NCBI GenBank assembly: GCA_021791895.1
Contig: JAJYVS010000029.1
Span: forward strand, 1 to 33,427
DNA length: 33,427 bases
Origin: Actinomycetes bacterium
Lineage (GTDB): Bacteria; Actinomycetota; Acidimicrobiia; Acidimicrobiales; RAAP-2
Direction of reading: 5' to 3'
The position numbers and the translations under genes are program-made. The notes under the pieces were generated by a model. The model made no database searches. It worked only from the letters and a program-made list of their open reading frames with translations, and had not been told where the DNA came from. Position 1 is the first letter of the stretch; each line of letters starts with the position of its first letter. Of this stretch, positions 6,854-14,484 are shown piece by piece.

Positions 6854-7009
6854 ATGGTCGAGGCGGCCAGTGTCCTGTTCTCCCGAGGCCCACCCAGGGT
6901 CGGGATGCCGGTGGGCAGTGCGGATCCCGCCTACCTGCACGAGCTGGCACACGCCCTCGGAATGACTGCCGGCGACATGCAGATCATTCTGTCCAAGGCG
7001 TGGCGGTGA
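6854..7009 (+). CDS. Small hypothetical protein or gene remnant
   Basis: Fifty-one residues from ATG 6854, with GGGGT about eight bases upstream. The second half (YLHELAHALGMTAGDMQIIL) looks like two short amphipathic helices. I do not recognise a family. It lies 36 bases after the PIN-like gene and could be the last gene of that operon, or the 3' end of a lost gene. Confidence 0.3.
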   Translation: MVEAASVLFSRGPPRVGMPVGSADPAYLHELAHALGMTAGDMQIILSKAWR

Positions 7010-7021
7010 GGAAGCGGCGCG

Positions 7022-7043
7022 GCTCATAGAAAGCTCATAGAAA
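7022..7043. repeat. Tandem duplication of an 11-base unit
   Basis: GCTCATAGAAA occurs twice in immediate succession (7022-7032 and 7033-7043). A single near copy (GCTCATAGAAG) is found at 16560, just after the serine-hydrolase gene. Its meaning is unknown. Confidence 0.6.
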
Positions 7044-7093
7044 GACAGCCCCCAGACGAGCACGCACAGCGGCGCCTTCGGGCAAGCTATGTC

Positions 7094-7819
7094 ATGGCTG
7101 GAGACGAAGCCGACGCGCTCATCGCCGAACAGATCGACTTCTATCGGGCTGACTCGGCTGGCTACGACCGGTTCCTCACCTCGATGCTCGACCCGACCAA
7201 TGAGGCCGGAGCTGACTACCGACGTATCCTCGACTGGCTGGGGGCGTTCTTCTCCGAGGCCGCCCCGCTCGGGCGGGTGCTCGAGATCGGCGCCGGCAAC
7301 GGCATCGTGGCCGAGCGAGTCGCCCCCTTCGCCCACCAGCTGGACCTCCTCGACAGCTCACCCGAGAGCCTCGCCCAGGCCGCCGATCGGCTGTCGAGGT
7401 TCGCCAAACGGGTCCGGTGCATCGAGCGCGACGTGTTCACCTTGGATACACCGGCAGATCGTTATGACCTGGTGTATTTCACCGCCTTCCTCCATCACGT
7501 TCCCTTGGCCCGATTCGACGGGTTCTGGAACCTGCTCGAACGACTGGTGGCCGAGGGTGGCTGGGTGCTCTTCGACTTTCCACCGGAACCGACCGATCCA
7601 CATCCAGAAGAGCTCCCGGCCTCCCCGAGCCAGGAGTACCGGATCTACCGGGCCCGAGACGGCGTGAGCATCCGTGACCTCGGGGGACGACGCTGGCGAG
7701 TCACCCATGTCTGCTGGGAGCCGAGCGACCTGGCCACCCGGCTCTTTGCCCTGGGCTGGGAGCTGCAGATCGAACGAGAGGACCACTGGCACGTGGCCAG
7801 TGCTCGTCGGCGACCCTGA
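7094..7819 (+). CDS. Class I SAM-dependent methyltransferase
   Basis: A 241-residue soluble protein with a standard Rossmann methyltransferase core: motif I VLEIGAGNG (62-70), acidic LLDSS ending strand 2, RDVFTL for motif II, and DLVYFTAFLHHVP for motifs III/IV. The flanking N-terminal helix (EQIDFYRADSAGYDRFL) and the C-terminal strand are typical of small-molecule methyltransferases. The substrate cannot be told. No clear ribosome-binding site precedes ATG 7094. It is a lone gene, about 85 bases after the small ORF at 6854, with a hairpin repeat further downstream. By family, antibiotic or secondary-metabolite methylation is possible. Confidence 0.85.
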   Translation: MAGDEADALIAEQIDFYRADSAGYDRFLTSMLDPTNEAGADYRRILDWLGAFFSEAAPLGRVLEIGAGNGIVAERVAPFAHQLDLLDSSPESLAQAADRLSRFAKRVRCIERDVFTLDTPADRYDLVYFTAFLHHVPLARFDGFWNLLERLVAEGGWVLFDFPPEPTDPHPEELPASPSQEYRIYRARDGVSIRDLGGRRWRVTHVCWEPSDLATRLFALGWELQIEREDHWHVASARRRP

Positions 7820-7919
7820 AAGTCAGCAAACATCGCGCGCAAACCCCAAAGCGATTGACCTGACGTCGGCGCTCTCGGTCTGGCCGACGCAGTGGCCGTG
7901 GCGGATTAAGAGGAGATCC

Positions 7920-8006
7920 ATGGCGTCACCCGACCGAGAGCGTCAGCACCCCATGAGATTAGGGCTGCTTCGCCAGTCGAGGACGAGGGGAGATCGGCCA
8001 GGTTGA
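7920..8006 (+). CDS. Very short ORF with strong ribosome-binding site
   Basis: Twenty-eight codons (MASPDRERQHPMRLGLLRQS...) start at ATG 7920, preceded by AAGAGGAGA at good spacing. It is rich in arginine and resembles no family known to me. It may be a leader peptide, a small protein, or the surviving 5' end of a deleted gene. Confidence 0.25.
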   Translation: MASPDRERQHPMRLGLLRQSRTRGDRPG

Positions 8007-8052
8007 CGCTGATTACTTTCCGCGGGCTATGTCGGCTGGCCACGAACGGCCA

Positions 8053-8086
8053 CCTGGACATGTGTCGGCTGTCTGCCTATCAGCCG
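8053..8086 (+). repeat. Dispersed hairpin repeat, copy A
   Basis: CGGCTG (8066-8071), the loop TCTGCCTAT and CAGCCG (8081-8086) form a 6-bp stem with a 9-base loop. The preceding CCTGGACATGTGT is shared with copies B (12345-12379, opposite orientation) and C (15473-15507). It is a REP-like element between the methyltransferase and GNAT genes. Confidence 0.75.
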
Positions 8087-8283
8087 CGTCGTGGTTAGCA
8101 AGCTCTGCACTTTTCATCAACATCTCGCTTGTCTCGTTACCGCTTCTATGAGAGTCTTCAACCGGACACCCGCGGAGGGAGGTGGCGTTGATGACTTCGA
8201 TACGGAGCTTCAGGGCAGCCGCCTCCACCTCTTACCTCCCCTAGGTGTCCCGGCTCGCCCTGCACGACTCGCAGAGGTGAGCA

Positions 8284-9489
8284 ATGACCCACGAGGGATT
8301 AGATCCTCGGGAACTCGAAAGCGTCTCTCCCAGGACCGGGAACCTGGCGCTGCGGACGGCTGAGTTCGACGATGTCGACCAACTGGATGCACTCCACGGA
8401 CACCCGCGGTGGCTTCGCCCGGTCTTCGTTGACCCCTCCTTTGGCCCGGGCAGCTTCACCGTCGTCGTCGACGGCAACCGGGTTGTCTCCAGCGCCTGTC
8501 TCCAACAGCTGACCGTCGCCGTCGATGGGCTCGAGGTGCCAGGGGGCCAGCCGGAGTGGATCGGCACCCTCGCCGAGTACCGCAACCGGGGCCTGGTGCG
8601 CGCCCAGCTTGACGAGCTGCACCGGCGCTCGGCCGAGCGCGGAGACCTGGTGCAGGTGATCGGTGGGATCGACTACTTCTACCGCCAGTTCGGTTACGCC
8701 TATGCCATCTCGGTCGCCCCCTGGCGCCGGCTCGATCCGGCCACCACCGTCCCCGCCACGTCGGGCTGGACGGTCCGGCCGGCGGTGCCGGCAGACGCAA
8801 GAGCGATCGAGGCGGCCGAGTCCACCCGCCGCTCCGCGGCCCGGCTCACTCTCTATGGACCGTCGCCGTGGCCCCGGCGTCTGGCCGCCGGCCGCTACCA
8901 CCTGGTCGTGGCCGAGCGGGCCGGGGAGGTGTTCGGGGTGGCCTCGGTGGAACGACCCGATCACCTCGGCGGAGCGGTTCGCCTGGAACTCCTCTGCGCC
9001 ACCGAGGGGGCGGCTTACTGGGCTCTCATCGACCATGTCCGAGACCAGGGCCAGGCCGTCGTGATCGAGGCGCACCCTCACGTGGCGCCGTTCATCGACA
9101 CCGTCGCCACGGCCTACGAGGACCGACCCGGGCTTTATGTGCGGGTCCCCGACCCCGGGGCACTCCTCGAGCGCCTGGCGCCGGTCCTCGGTCGGCGTCT
9201 CGCCGCCTCCGAGTTCGCCGACGCCACCGGGAAGCTTCGGATCTCCACCTACCGGTCGGTCATCGACATCGACTATGACCATGGTGAGGTCGGGTCCGTT
9301 GCTCAGTCCGGCCATCCCGAGAACCCCGATGGCCGGCTGCCGGCAGTTCCTCCCGATCACCTGGCTGAGCTGATCTTCGGCCGGTGGGGAGCCTCTGCGC
9401 TGGCGGAGCGCTACGACGACGTCACCCTCGCCTCGGAGGGGCCGCTGATGGACGTGCTCTTTCCGATGCTGGTCGCCGATGCGACCTGA
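8284..9489 (+). CDS. Eis-like GNAT N-acetyltransferase
   Basis: A 401-residue protein of the length and layout of Eis-family acetyltransferases. The first GNAT domain (about 20-155) includes PEWIGTLAEYRNRGLVRAQL, where RNRG is the acetyl-CoA pyrophosphate-binding loop, and IDYFYRQFGYAYA, typical of Eis. A second GNAT-like domain (about 160-290) and a C-terminal SCP2-like domain follow, the latter recognisable in GKLRISTYRSVIDIDYDHG. Eis enzymes acetylate amines, including aminoglycosides, at the protein's C-terminal carboxylate. The substrate here is unknown. ATG 8284 follows GAGGTGAGCA. It is the first of two adjacent rightward resistance-like genes (GNAT, then APH), separated by about 140 bases. 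Confidence 0.85.
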   Translation: MTHEGLDPRELESVSPRTGNLALRTAEFDDVDQLDALHGHPRWLRPVFVDPSFGPGSFTVVVDGNRVVSSACLQQLTVAVDGLEVPGGQPEWIGTLAEYRNRGLVRAQLDELHRRSAERGDLVQVIGGIDYFYRQFGYAYAISVAPWRRLDPATTVPATSGWTVRPAVPADARAIEAAESTRRSAARLTLYGPSPWPRRLAAGRYHLVVAERAGEVFGVASVERPDHLGGAVRLELLCATEGAAYWALIDHVRDQGQAVVIEAHPHVAPFIDTVATAYEDRPGLYVRVPDPGALLERLAPVLGRRLAASEFADATGKLRISTYRSVIDIDYDHGEVGSVAQSGHPENPDGRLPAVPPDHLAELIFGRWGASALAERYDDVTLASEGPLMDVLFPMLVADAT

Positions 9490-9630
9490 TATCGGGAGGG
9501 CCCTCGGTGACCGGGCGGGCGCACTGCCACGACCCCACGCGTCCTGGAAGCGCCCACCTCCTCCGGCCTGCGGGTTCAGCCTGTCACCGGGGAACCACGG
9601 AACATCGATGGAGCAGGCAGGAGCAGAGCC

Positions 9631-10560
9631 ATGCAACTTCCCCCACAGGTCGAGCTTTCAGCGACCTCGCTGGAGGTGATCGCCCGAGATTTCGGCATCC
9701 AGGGTGAGCAGGTCACTCGGATGTCCGACTCCGGCATCTTCAACGCCATCTATCGGTTAGGTGACCACTCCCTGCTCAGGGTTCCCCGGAATCACCCCGC
9801 GCAATTCGAGGCTCTCGAGCGCGAGGCGTTCATCGTCCCGAGGGCTCGAGCGGCTGGGATCCGGACCCCGGAGCTCCTCCGCTACGACCCGAGCAGGAAG
9901 CTGCTTCCGGCTCCCTATGCCGTGTTCGAGCTGATCGGCGGCACCACCCTTGAGCCTGGGGCGGGCCACCCGATGATCACCAATGCCGACGCCTGGTCGG
10001 AGCTTGGACGAGACCTCGCCATCCTGCACACGAAGATGGCGGAGGAAGGTCTGCGAACGGGCGAGGAGATCCCGGAAGCCACCGAGCTCCTGGCCCAACG
10101 AGGGCGCGAAGGCTGGCTGTCCGATCTCGACGTGGAATGGCTGGCCGATTGGCTCGAGCGATTGACCGGGGCCGCCGGCGAACCGCACATCTGTGCCACC
10201 CACGGCGACATCCAGGCCACCAACGTCTTGGTCGATGACACCGGCGCCTATCGAGCGCTCATCGACTGGGGCAGCGCCAAGCAGGACGATCCGGCTTGCG
10301 ACTTCGCCGGCGTGCCTCTTCGAGTCGTTCCACCCATGCTCTCGGGGTATCAGACTGCCGGCGGAGGAGCATCGGGGATGGCGGCTCGGATCGTCCGGCG
10401 ACACCTCCAGCTCTCCCTGTTATTCCTGCCCCGAGGAGCGGTGCCGAGTCAGTCATGGGCGGAACGACCACTCCCGATGCTCCTCGAAGCACTCCACTTC
10501 TTCGCTGACCCTCCTCTGGGATGGGAGGACCTTGGGCCGGTCAGTCCAGTCAGCGAGTGA
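9631..10560 (+). CDS. Aminoglycoside phosphotransferase (APH) family kinase
   Basis: A 309-residue APH/choline-kinase-fold protein. The catalytic loop is THGDIQATN (His191, Asp193, Asn198) and the metal-binding aspartate is in LIDWGSAKQDD (Asp212). The N-lobe has GIFNAIYRLGDHSLLRVPR, where the ATP-binding lysine would be expected but an arginine is seen. The C-terminus LLEALHFFADPPLGWEDLGP is repeated in the remnant at 2178-2345. AGGAG lies seven bases before ATG 9631. It probably phosphorylates a small hydroxylated molecule. An antibiotic substrate is possible but not demonstrated. Confidence 0.8.
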   Translation: MQLPPQVELSATSLEVIARDFGIQGEQVTRMSDSGIFNAIYRLGDHSLLRVPRNHPAQFEALEREAFIVPRARAAGIRTPELLRYDPSRKLLPAPYAVFELIGGTTLEPGAGHPMITNADAWSELGRDLAILHTKMAEEGLRTGEEIPEATELLAQRGREGWLSDLDVEWLADWLERLTGAAGEPHICATHGDIQATNVLVDDTGAYRALIDWGSAKQDDPACDFAGVPLRVVPPMLSGYQTAGGGASGMAARIVRRHLQLSLLFLPRGAVPSQSWAERPLPMLLEALHFFADPPLGWEDLGPVSPVSE

Positions 10561-10606
10561 CCGACGGTCGAGACTCTGATGGGCTGGACCGTTTCGTGAT
10601 CGGCGG

Positions 10607-10690
10607 CTACCAACAACTCCTCGGCACGACCGACTTGACGAGGAGGTAGCCCTCAGCTCGGAACTGGCGGAGCTGAACCTCGCTGAGCAC
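10607..10690 (-). pseudogene. Remnant of a phytanoyl-CoA dioxygenase-like N-terminus
   Basis: From GTG 10690 the minus strand reads VLSEVQLRQFRAEGYLLVKS then VVP before ending at 10607. This is the characteristic opening of PhyH-family Fe(II)/2-oxoglutarate dioxygenases (LT..Q...F...GYLVV..VV). The remaining 200 or so residues, including the iron ligands, are missing. It lies in the 292-base gap between the APH and Nudix genes, which otherwise holds nothing I can identify. Confidence 0.55.
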
Positions 10691-10852
10691 GGGAAAGAGG
10701 CTATCGGGCGTGCTGGCACGTTCACCGGCCGACTCCACTGCATGCCAAGCGACTCGGAACGCATGAGCCCTCCTTCGAGTCGGGCGATCCACTGGGCGAT
10801 CACGTAGTGTCGAGATCGTGCCGCAAGGTCCCGGTCACGGGGTCCGGTTGCC

Positions 10853-11803
10853 ATGACGGGTGCCAGGGTCTTCCAGTACCGTCGAGCCGGCGCCGTCGTC
10901 CTCGACGGGGACCGGGTTCTGCTGAACTCGATGCAGCCTCCGGGTCAGGCCCGCTGGTGGCATTTCCCCGGCGGCGGGATCGAAGCAGGCGAGCGTCCGG
11001 TGGACGCCGCGTGCCGGGAGCTGTTCGAAGAGACCGGTCTGCGGGCGGGTTCCGTTCGGGAGTACCTCTCGGTTGGGGTGCACGGCGGCCACCATCACTA
11101 CTTCCTGGTCACCTGTGACGACCTGACATTCGGCCCGGTCACCGGACCCGAGCTCGACTACGCGGCCGATGCGGACTTCCATCCCGAGTGGGTCGCAGTC
11201 AGGGAGCTGGCCGACTTGCCGGTCTTCCCCCGCTGCGTGGCCGAACACGTGGCCCGGTGGGGCCCTACCTCGTCGGGTGTGCCCCATGTGGAGGACGATC
11301 GCTGCTCGTGGGACGGCGTCCCCGGAGCCCTTCCGGCACCTGGCATCAGATTCAGTGCTCGGGCCGTGATCTTCTCGGGCGACGATCTCGCCGCCATCGA
11401 GCGCCGACGAGGTGCCGATCATTACTTCACCCTGCCGGGCGGCGGCACCGAACCTCCTGAGAGTCCCGAGGAAACCGTCGTCCGAGAGGTCCACGAGGAG
11501 CTCGGGCTCGACGTCGTGGCTATGGGCAGGTTGGCCGTTGTCGAGGTCAAGCGGGGCGATCTCTTGGACATCCAGACCTATCTGTGGTGTCGGGTCACCG
11601 GTGGAAGGTTCGGCTCGGGCGATGGAGTGGAGCTCCGCTCCGAGCCCGACTCCGAGCAGGGGTCGTATCGGCCCCTCTGGCTGCCCACGGCTGCGCTCCC
11701 TCACGACTTGCGACCGACCTGGCTCAGATCCCGCCTACCCTCCTGGAAGCAGAATCCCGGTTCGAGACGTCCCGAACGGTTCTGCGAGGTGCACGAGGTC
11801 TGA
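10853..11803 (+). CDS. Tandem Nudix hydrolase (two Nudix domains)
   Basis: A 316-residue fusion of two complete Nudix domains. The first Nudix box is GGGIEAGERPVDAACRELFE plus ETGL (about 40-63). The second is GGGTEPPESPEETVVREVHE plus ELGL (about 196-219). Both keep the REXXEE metal-binding core. Nudix enzymes hydrolyse nucleoside diphosphates linked to another group; the substrates here are unknown. Domain 1 starts almost at once after ATG 10853, with GGGGT eight bases upstream. The next gene, a P-loop kinase, starts about four bases after this stop, so the two form a small operon and may act on the same nucleotide pool. Confidence 0.85.
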   Translation: MTGARVFQYRRAGAVVLDGDRVLLNSMQPPGQARWWHFPGGGIEAGERPVDAACRELFEETGLRAGSVREYLSVGVHGGHHHYFLVTCDDLTFGPVTGPELDYAADADFHPEWVAVRELADLPVFPRCVAEHVARWGPTSSGVPHVEDDRCSWDGVPGALPAPGIRFSARAVIFSGDDLAAIERRRGADHYFTLPGGGTEPPESPEETVVREVHEELGLDVVAMGRLAVVEVKRGDLLDIQTYLWCRVTGGRFGSGDGVELRSEPDSEQGSYRPLWLPTAALPHDLRPTWLRSRLPSWKQNPGSRRPERFCEVHEV

Positions 11804-11807
11804 GGCC

Positions 11808-12308
11808 GTGGGTCGACCCGACGCCGTGAGCCACCCAACGGTTCATCTGCTCTGCGGACTGGTCGGGGTCGGCAAGACCACCCTCGCCCGGCAAATCGCC
11901 CACGAACGAGATGCCGTCCGGTTCAGCCTGGATGCGTGGATGCTCCGGCTCTACGGGCGGCTCCGTTATGACGATCCGGTCTACGTGAGCCGACTTGACG
12001 GATGCAAAGCGTTGATCTGGGACACCGCTTGCCAGGTGCTCACGACCGGACACGACGTGGTCCTCGACTGGAACCAGTGGAGCCGGGAGCGCCGTGCCGA
12101 GTGGGCGTCAGCGGCCATGCAGGTCGGAGCCACTCCGGTCCTCCACTTCGTGGATGTCTCGCTCGACACCGCCATCGCCCGAGCGGCCAGCCGCTCGGCC
12201 TCCGATCCCTTCAGCCACGACCTCGATGAGGCCGGTGTCCGACACATGGCCACGATCTTCGAGACCCCGACAGACGAGGAAGGGATCGAGATCGTCGTCT
12301 ATTCATGA
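11808..12308 (+). CDS. P-loop kinase of AAA_33/zeta-like type
   Basis: About 166 residues beginning with strand VHLLCGLVGVGKTTLARQ, a Walker A motif (GLVGVGKT, 17-24). It continues with FSLDAWM, VVLDWNQWSRERRAEW and ATPVLHFVDV. This is the layout of the small AAA_33 kinases that include chloramphenicol-phosphotransferase-like and zeta-like proteins. GTG 11808 is preferred over GTG 11826 because GAGGT lies eight bases before it. It is translationally close to the tandem Nudix gene. The substrate is probably a small molecule or nucleotide, but this is inference. Confidence 0.75.
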   Translation: MGRPDAVSHPTVHLLCGLVGVGKTTLARQIAHERDAVRFSLDAWMLRLYGRLRYDDPVYVSRLDGCKALIWDTACQVLTTGHDVVLDWNQWSRERRAEWASAAMQVGATPVLHFVDVSLDTAIARAASRSASDPFSHDLDEAGVRHMATIFETPTDEEGIEIVVYS

Positions 12309-12344
12309 CCACGGCCGGCAGACTGTGGCAGCCCGAGCCAGGGC

Positions 12345-12379
12345 GCCGGCTGATAGGCAGACAGCCGGCACATGGTCAG
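12345..12379 (-). repeat. Dispersed hairpin repeat, copy B
   Basis: Stem GCCGGCTG (12345-12352) and CAGCCGGC (12362-12369) around the 9-base loop ATAGGCAGA. This is the reverse complement of copies A and C, and the shared flank continues to about 12379. The stem is 8 bp here, the longest of the family. Confidence 0.75.
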
Positions 12380-12390
12380 GCGAGTGTTGG

Positions 12391-12408
12391 TAGTCACCAA
12401 GGTGACTA
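12391..12408. promoter_or_regulatory. 18-base palindrome upstream of a methyltransferase gene
   Basis: TAGTCACC, AA, GGTGACTA form a perfect interrupted palindrome 64 bases before GTG 12473. The short spacer and length are those of a dimeric repressor operator (HxlR, MarR or TetR type) rather than an RNA hairpin. No matching regulator gene is next to it. Confidence 0.5.
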
Positions 12409-12472
12409 TGGCCTGTCGTGCGCGAGCGGGACGCCAGTCGTAGCGGCGGCGTGCCTGAGGCAAACTGGCGCA

Positions 12473-13201
12473 GTGGGTTCGATTATCTGGGGTCCAGAAG
12501 TCGCCGCAACGTACGACGACAGCACGTCGGGCCCGTTCGACCCGACGGTCATCAATGAGACGGTTGACGTGCTGGCAGCCCTTGCTCAGGGGGGTTCGGC
12601 ACTCGAGTTCGCCGTCGGCACCGGACGGATCGCCCTGCCGCTCTCTCGGCGGGGGGTGAGGGTCGCCGGGATCGAACTGTCGCCCCACATGGCTGCGCAG
12701 CTGGCAAAGAAGCCCGGAGCCGAAGCAATCGAAGTGGTGCTCGGGGACATGTGCACGGCTTCGGTACCAGGTTCCTTCCGGCTCGTCTATGTGATCTATA
12801 ACGCGATCACAATCGTGACCACCCAGGACGAACAAGTGGCGGTGTTCGCCAACGCCGCACGGCACCTCGAGCCCGGTGGCATCTTCTTGGTCGAGGTGGT
12901 GATCACTCGCCCCACCCCGGGCTCAGGGATCGGCCAGGTCTTCTACCACGTGAAGGACCATCTCGCCTTTGACACTTTCGACGACCCGGTCGGCCAGGTT
13001 GCCTGCTCCCATCATTGGCGAGTCATCGATGGCCAGGTTGTCCGGACCTCCACGCCGTTCCGGTACCTCTGGCCCTCTGAGATGGATCTCATGGCTCGGC
13101 TCGCTGGGTTGACACTTAGAGAACGCTGGGCCGACTGGGACCGCACCTCCTTCGGGCCCGAGAGCACCAAGCAGATCGCCGTCTATGAGCTGACCGGCTG
13201 A
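12473..13201 (+). CDS. Class I SAM-dependent methyltransferase
   Basis: About 242 residues. Motif I appears as ALEFAVGTGRIALPL, followed by GVRVAGIELS for motif II, VVLGDM and a FRLVYVIYNAIT strand, typical of the methyltransferase_25 group. GTG 12473 is chosen because upstream coding in the same frame runs through the hairpin repeat and the palindrome, which are unlikely to be coding. Its ribosome-binding site is weak (GAGG, 12 bases away). It stands alone downstream of a possible operator. Substrate unknown. Confidence 0.8.
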   Translation: MGSIIWGPEVAATYDDSTSGPFDPTVINETVDVLAALAQGGSALEFAVGTGRIALPLSRRGVRVAGIELSPHMAAQLAKKPGAEAIEVVLGDMCTASVPGSFRLVYVIYNAITIVTTQDEQVAVFANAARHLEPGGIFLVEVVITRPTPGSGIGQVFYHVKDHLAFDTFDDPVGQVACSHHWRVIDGQVVRTSTPFRYLWPSEMDLMARLAGLTLRERWADWDRTSFGPESTKQIAVYELTG

Positions 13202-13526
13202 GGAGCCCGACCGATCGAGCGAGCGGCCCGTTGTCGGTGGGCTCACCGGTCGGACTTTCAGCTCCTTGACGGTGACCGTCCGGTCCATTTTCGTCGATGA
13301 TGCGAGGGTTAGACCGTCGAGGCCGGTCGTTGACCGTCAGATCTGGGCATGATCGAGCAAAATCGATTGGTCCTCTGCGACATCATCGAGGGTGCCGAGG
13401 CCAGCCGGGTCGACGAGGACGGGCGGTGCCTCGCCATCATGGGTCTCTATCCCGTCATGACCGGGTATCTCGCAGGCTGCCTCGGTCGCCCTTGGGGGTC
13501 GCGTGCGGCGCCGGGTACGGCCAGCC
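13202..13526. other. 325-base stretch holding only a HIT remnant
   Basis: This gap lies between the methyltransferase and the leftward gene at 13527. The only recognisable content is the truncated HIT-family reading frame at 13349-13472. The bases before it (CTTGACGG ... TTTTCGT) could carry its old promoter. Confidence 0.5.
13349..13472 (+). pseudogene. HIT-family protein, N-terminal remnant
   Basis: About 41 codons from ATG 13349 encode LVLCDIIEGAEASRVDEDGR followed by CLAIMGLYPVMTGYL. This is the opening of a histidine-triad nucleotide-binding protein (CDIIxG..ASRV.ED...AIMD.YPV..GHL). The similarity stops where HLLV and the HxHxH triad should follow, and the sequence runs into the end of the opposite gene. 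The catalytic part is missing, so this is a truncated gene. Confidence 0.6.
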
Positions 13527-14309
13527 TCACGCATCCGATCCATGTCCTCGGATCCCGAGGTAGCGCTTGAGCACTGCGGCATGCAGATTGGCGATCTCGA
13601 CTCGCTTGATCCACAGCGCCGGATCGCCGTCTTGCTCGTCGGACCGGGCGTCGAAGTCCTCCCGAGCCCGGTAGTCGAGATGATCGGAGGCGAGGTAGGC
13701 GAGTCGGTAGCCGGATTGCTCGGCGTAAAGCGGCCACTCGAGGTCACTGGCGATGGAGTCCTCGCGGCACTGCGCCACGATCGCTGCCGCCAGATCGGCG
13801 CTCAGACGCCTGATGGCGAAGAGGAGGTCCCATGGTCGCCCGGTGATCAGGGCGTAGATCCGGTTCACCGGGTCCTCGGTGGCCCGAAGCCGGGCGGGGC
13901 TCCTCGCCATGGCGGCGTCGGAGCGTCCGACCACCAGGAGGTCGGCTTGGGGAGCCCGCAGGGAGCCGGCCAGCTCCTCTGGGGCGGCTTCGAGCCACCG
14001 GAGCAGGTGGTCGAGGTCGCTGTGCAGCACCGTGTCGATGCCGGCGACCGATGCCAGCTCGACGGCCTGCCGGCGGTGCCGGCCGACCCGGCCGTCGGGC
14101 TGGACCGCTTGGATCTGCCAGCCCAGCTGACCCAGGAACTCGACCACCTCTCTGTCGGTGGTGTCGGTGACGACGGCACCGCCGACGTCGAAGAGGTCTC
14201 GAAGTGGCTGCTCCAATCGCCGTAGCCCCGACAAGAAGTGGCCGCCAGGGTCGGCGACGGTGACGGCTGCAGCCCAACCGCTCCGAGCGTCATGCCCTGG
14301 CCTTGGCAC
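13527..14309 (-). CDS. Hypothetical protein, conserved-looking, no assigned family
   Basis: About 260 residues, well-coded and without membrane segments. The N-terminal half reads AAAVTVADPGGHFLSGL then LFDVGGAVVTDTTDREVVEF, VASVAGIDTVLHSDLDHLLR and ADLLVVGRSDAAM. This alternating strand-helix pattern recalls a nucleotide- or sugar-binding (GT-A-like) fold, with the acidic SDLDH as a possible metal site. The C-terminal half is helical (YALITGRPWDLLFAIRRLSA, then CREDSIASDLEWPLY). I cannot name a function. The start is uncertain: TTG 14330 has no ribosome-binding site; GTG 14309 has GGCAGG upstream. It is the only leftward gene in this stretch and converges on the HIT remnant. Confidence 0.6.
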   Translation of the reverse strand: MPRPGHDARSGWAAAVTVADPGGHFLSGLRRLEQPLRDLFDVGGAVVTDTTDREVVEFLGQLGWQIQAVQPDGRVGRHRRQAVELASVAGIDTVLHSDLDHLLRWLEAAPEELAGSLRAPQADLLVVGRSDAAMARSPARLRATEDPVNRIYALITGRPWDLLFAIRRLSADLAAAIVAQCREDSIASDLEWPLYAEQSGYRLAYLASDHLDYRAREDFDARSDEQDGDPALWIKRVEIANLHAAVLKRYLGIRGHGSDA

Positions 14310-14398
14310 CGACCGATCCTGCCACCACAAGGAGGGTCAACGACGGGGATCGCCAGGACCCTCGTAGGGGGTCCAGTGATTTACCCAGGATGGCAGGG

Positions 14399-14421
14399 GC
14401 GGCTGATCGTGCAACAGCCGC
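14399..14421 (-). repeat. Dispersed hairpin repeat, copy D (divergent loop)
   Basis: Stem GCGGCTG (14399-14405) and CAGCCGC (14415-14421) around the 9-base loop ATCGTGCAA. The stem core and loop length are those of copies A-C but the loop sequence differs, so the structure rather than the loop is kept. Confidence 0.5.
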
Positions 14422-14484
14422 GGGCAGTGGAGGTGGCGGGCACGCCATCGGCTCGACTTGTACACCGGGCAGTAGATTGCTCGG

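Larger units (their letters stand above)
7820..8283. other. 464-base intergenic stretch
   Basis: It holds a short open frame with a strong ribosome-binding site (7920-8006) and one copy of the dispersed hairpin repeat (8053-8086). A 17-codon frame starts at about 8190 after GGAGG. I see no longer gene and no RNA gene. The promoter of the GNAT gene presumably lies here but no clear -10/-35 pair stands out. Confidence 0.5.

Noticed and set aside
8299-9636. Long leftward 445-codon open frame
   Set aside because: It is the antisense of the Eis-like gene; composition is typical of a high-GC shadow frame.
13527-14330. HAD phosphatase for the leftward hypothetical gene
   Set aside because: DVGGAVVTDTTD superficially recalls a HAD motif, but the DxDx(T/V) signature and downstream Lys/Asp motifs are absent.
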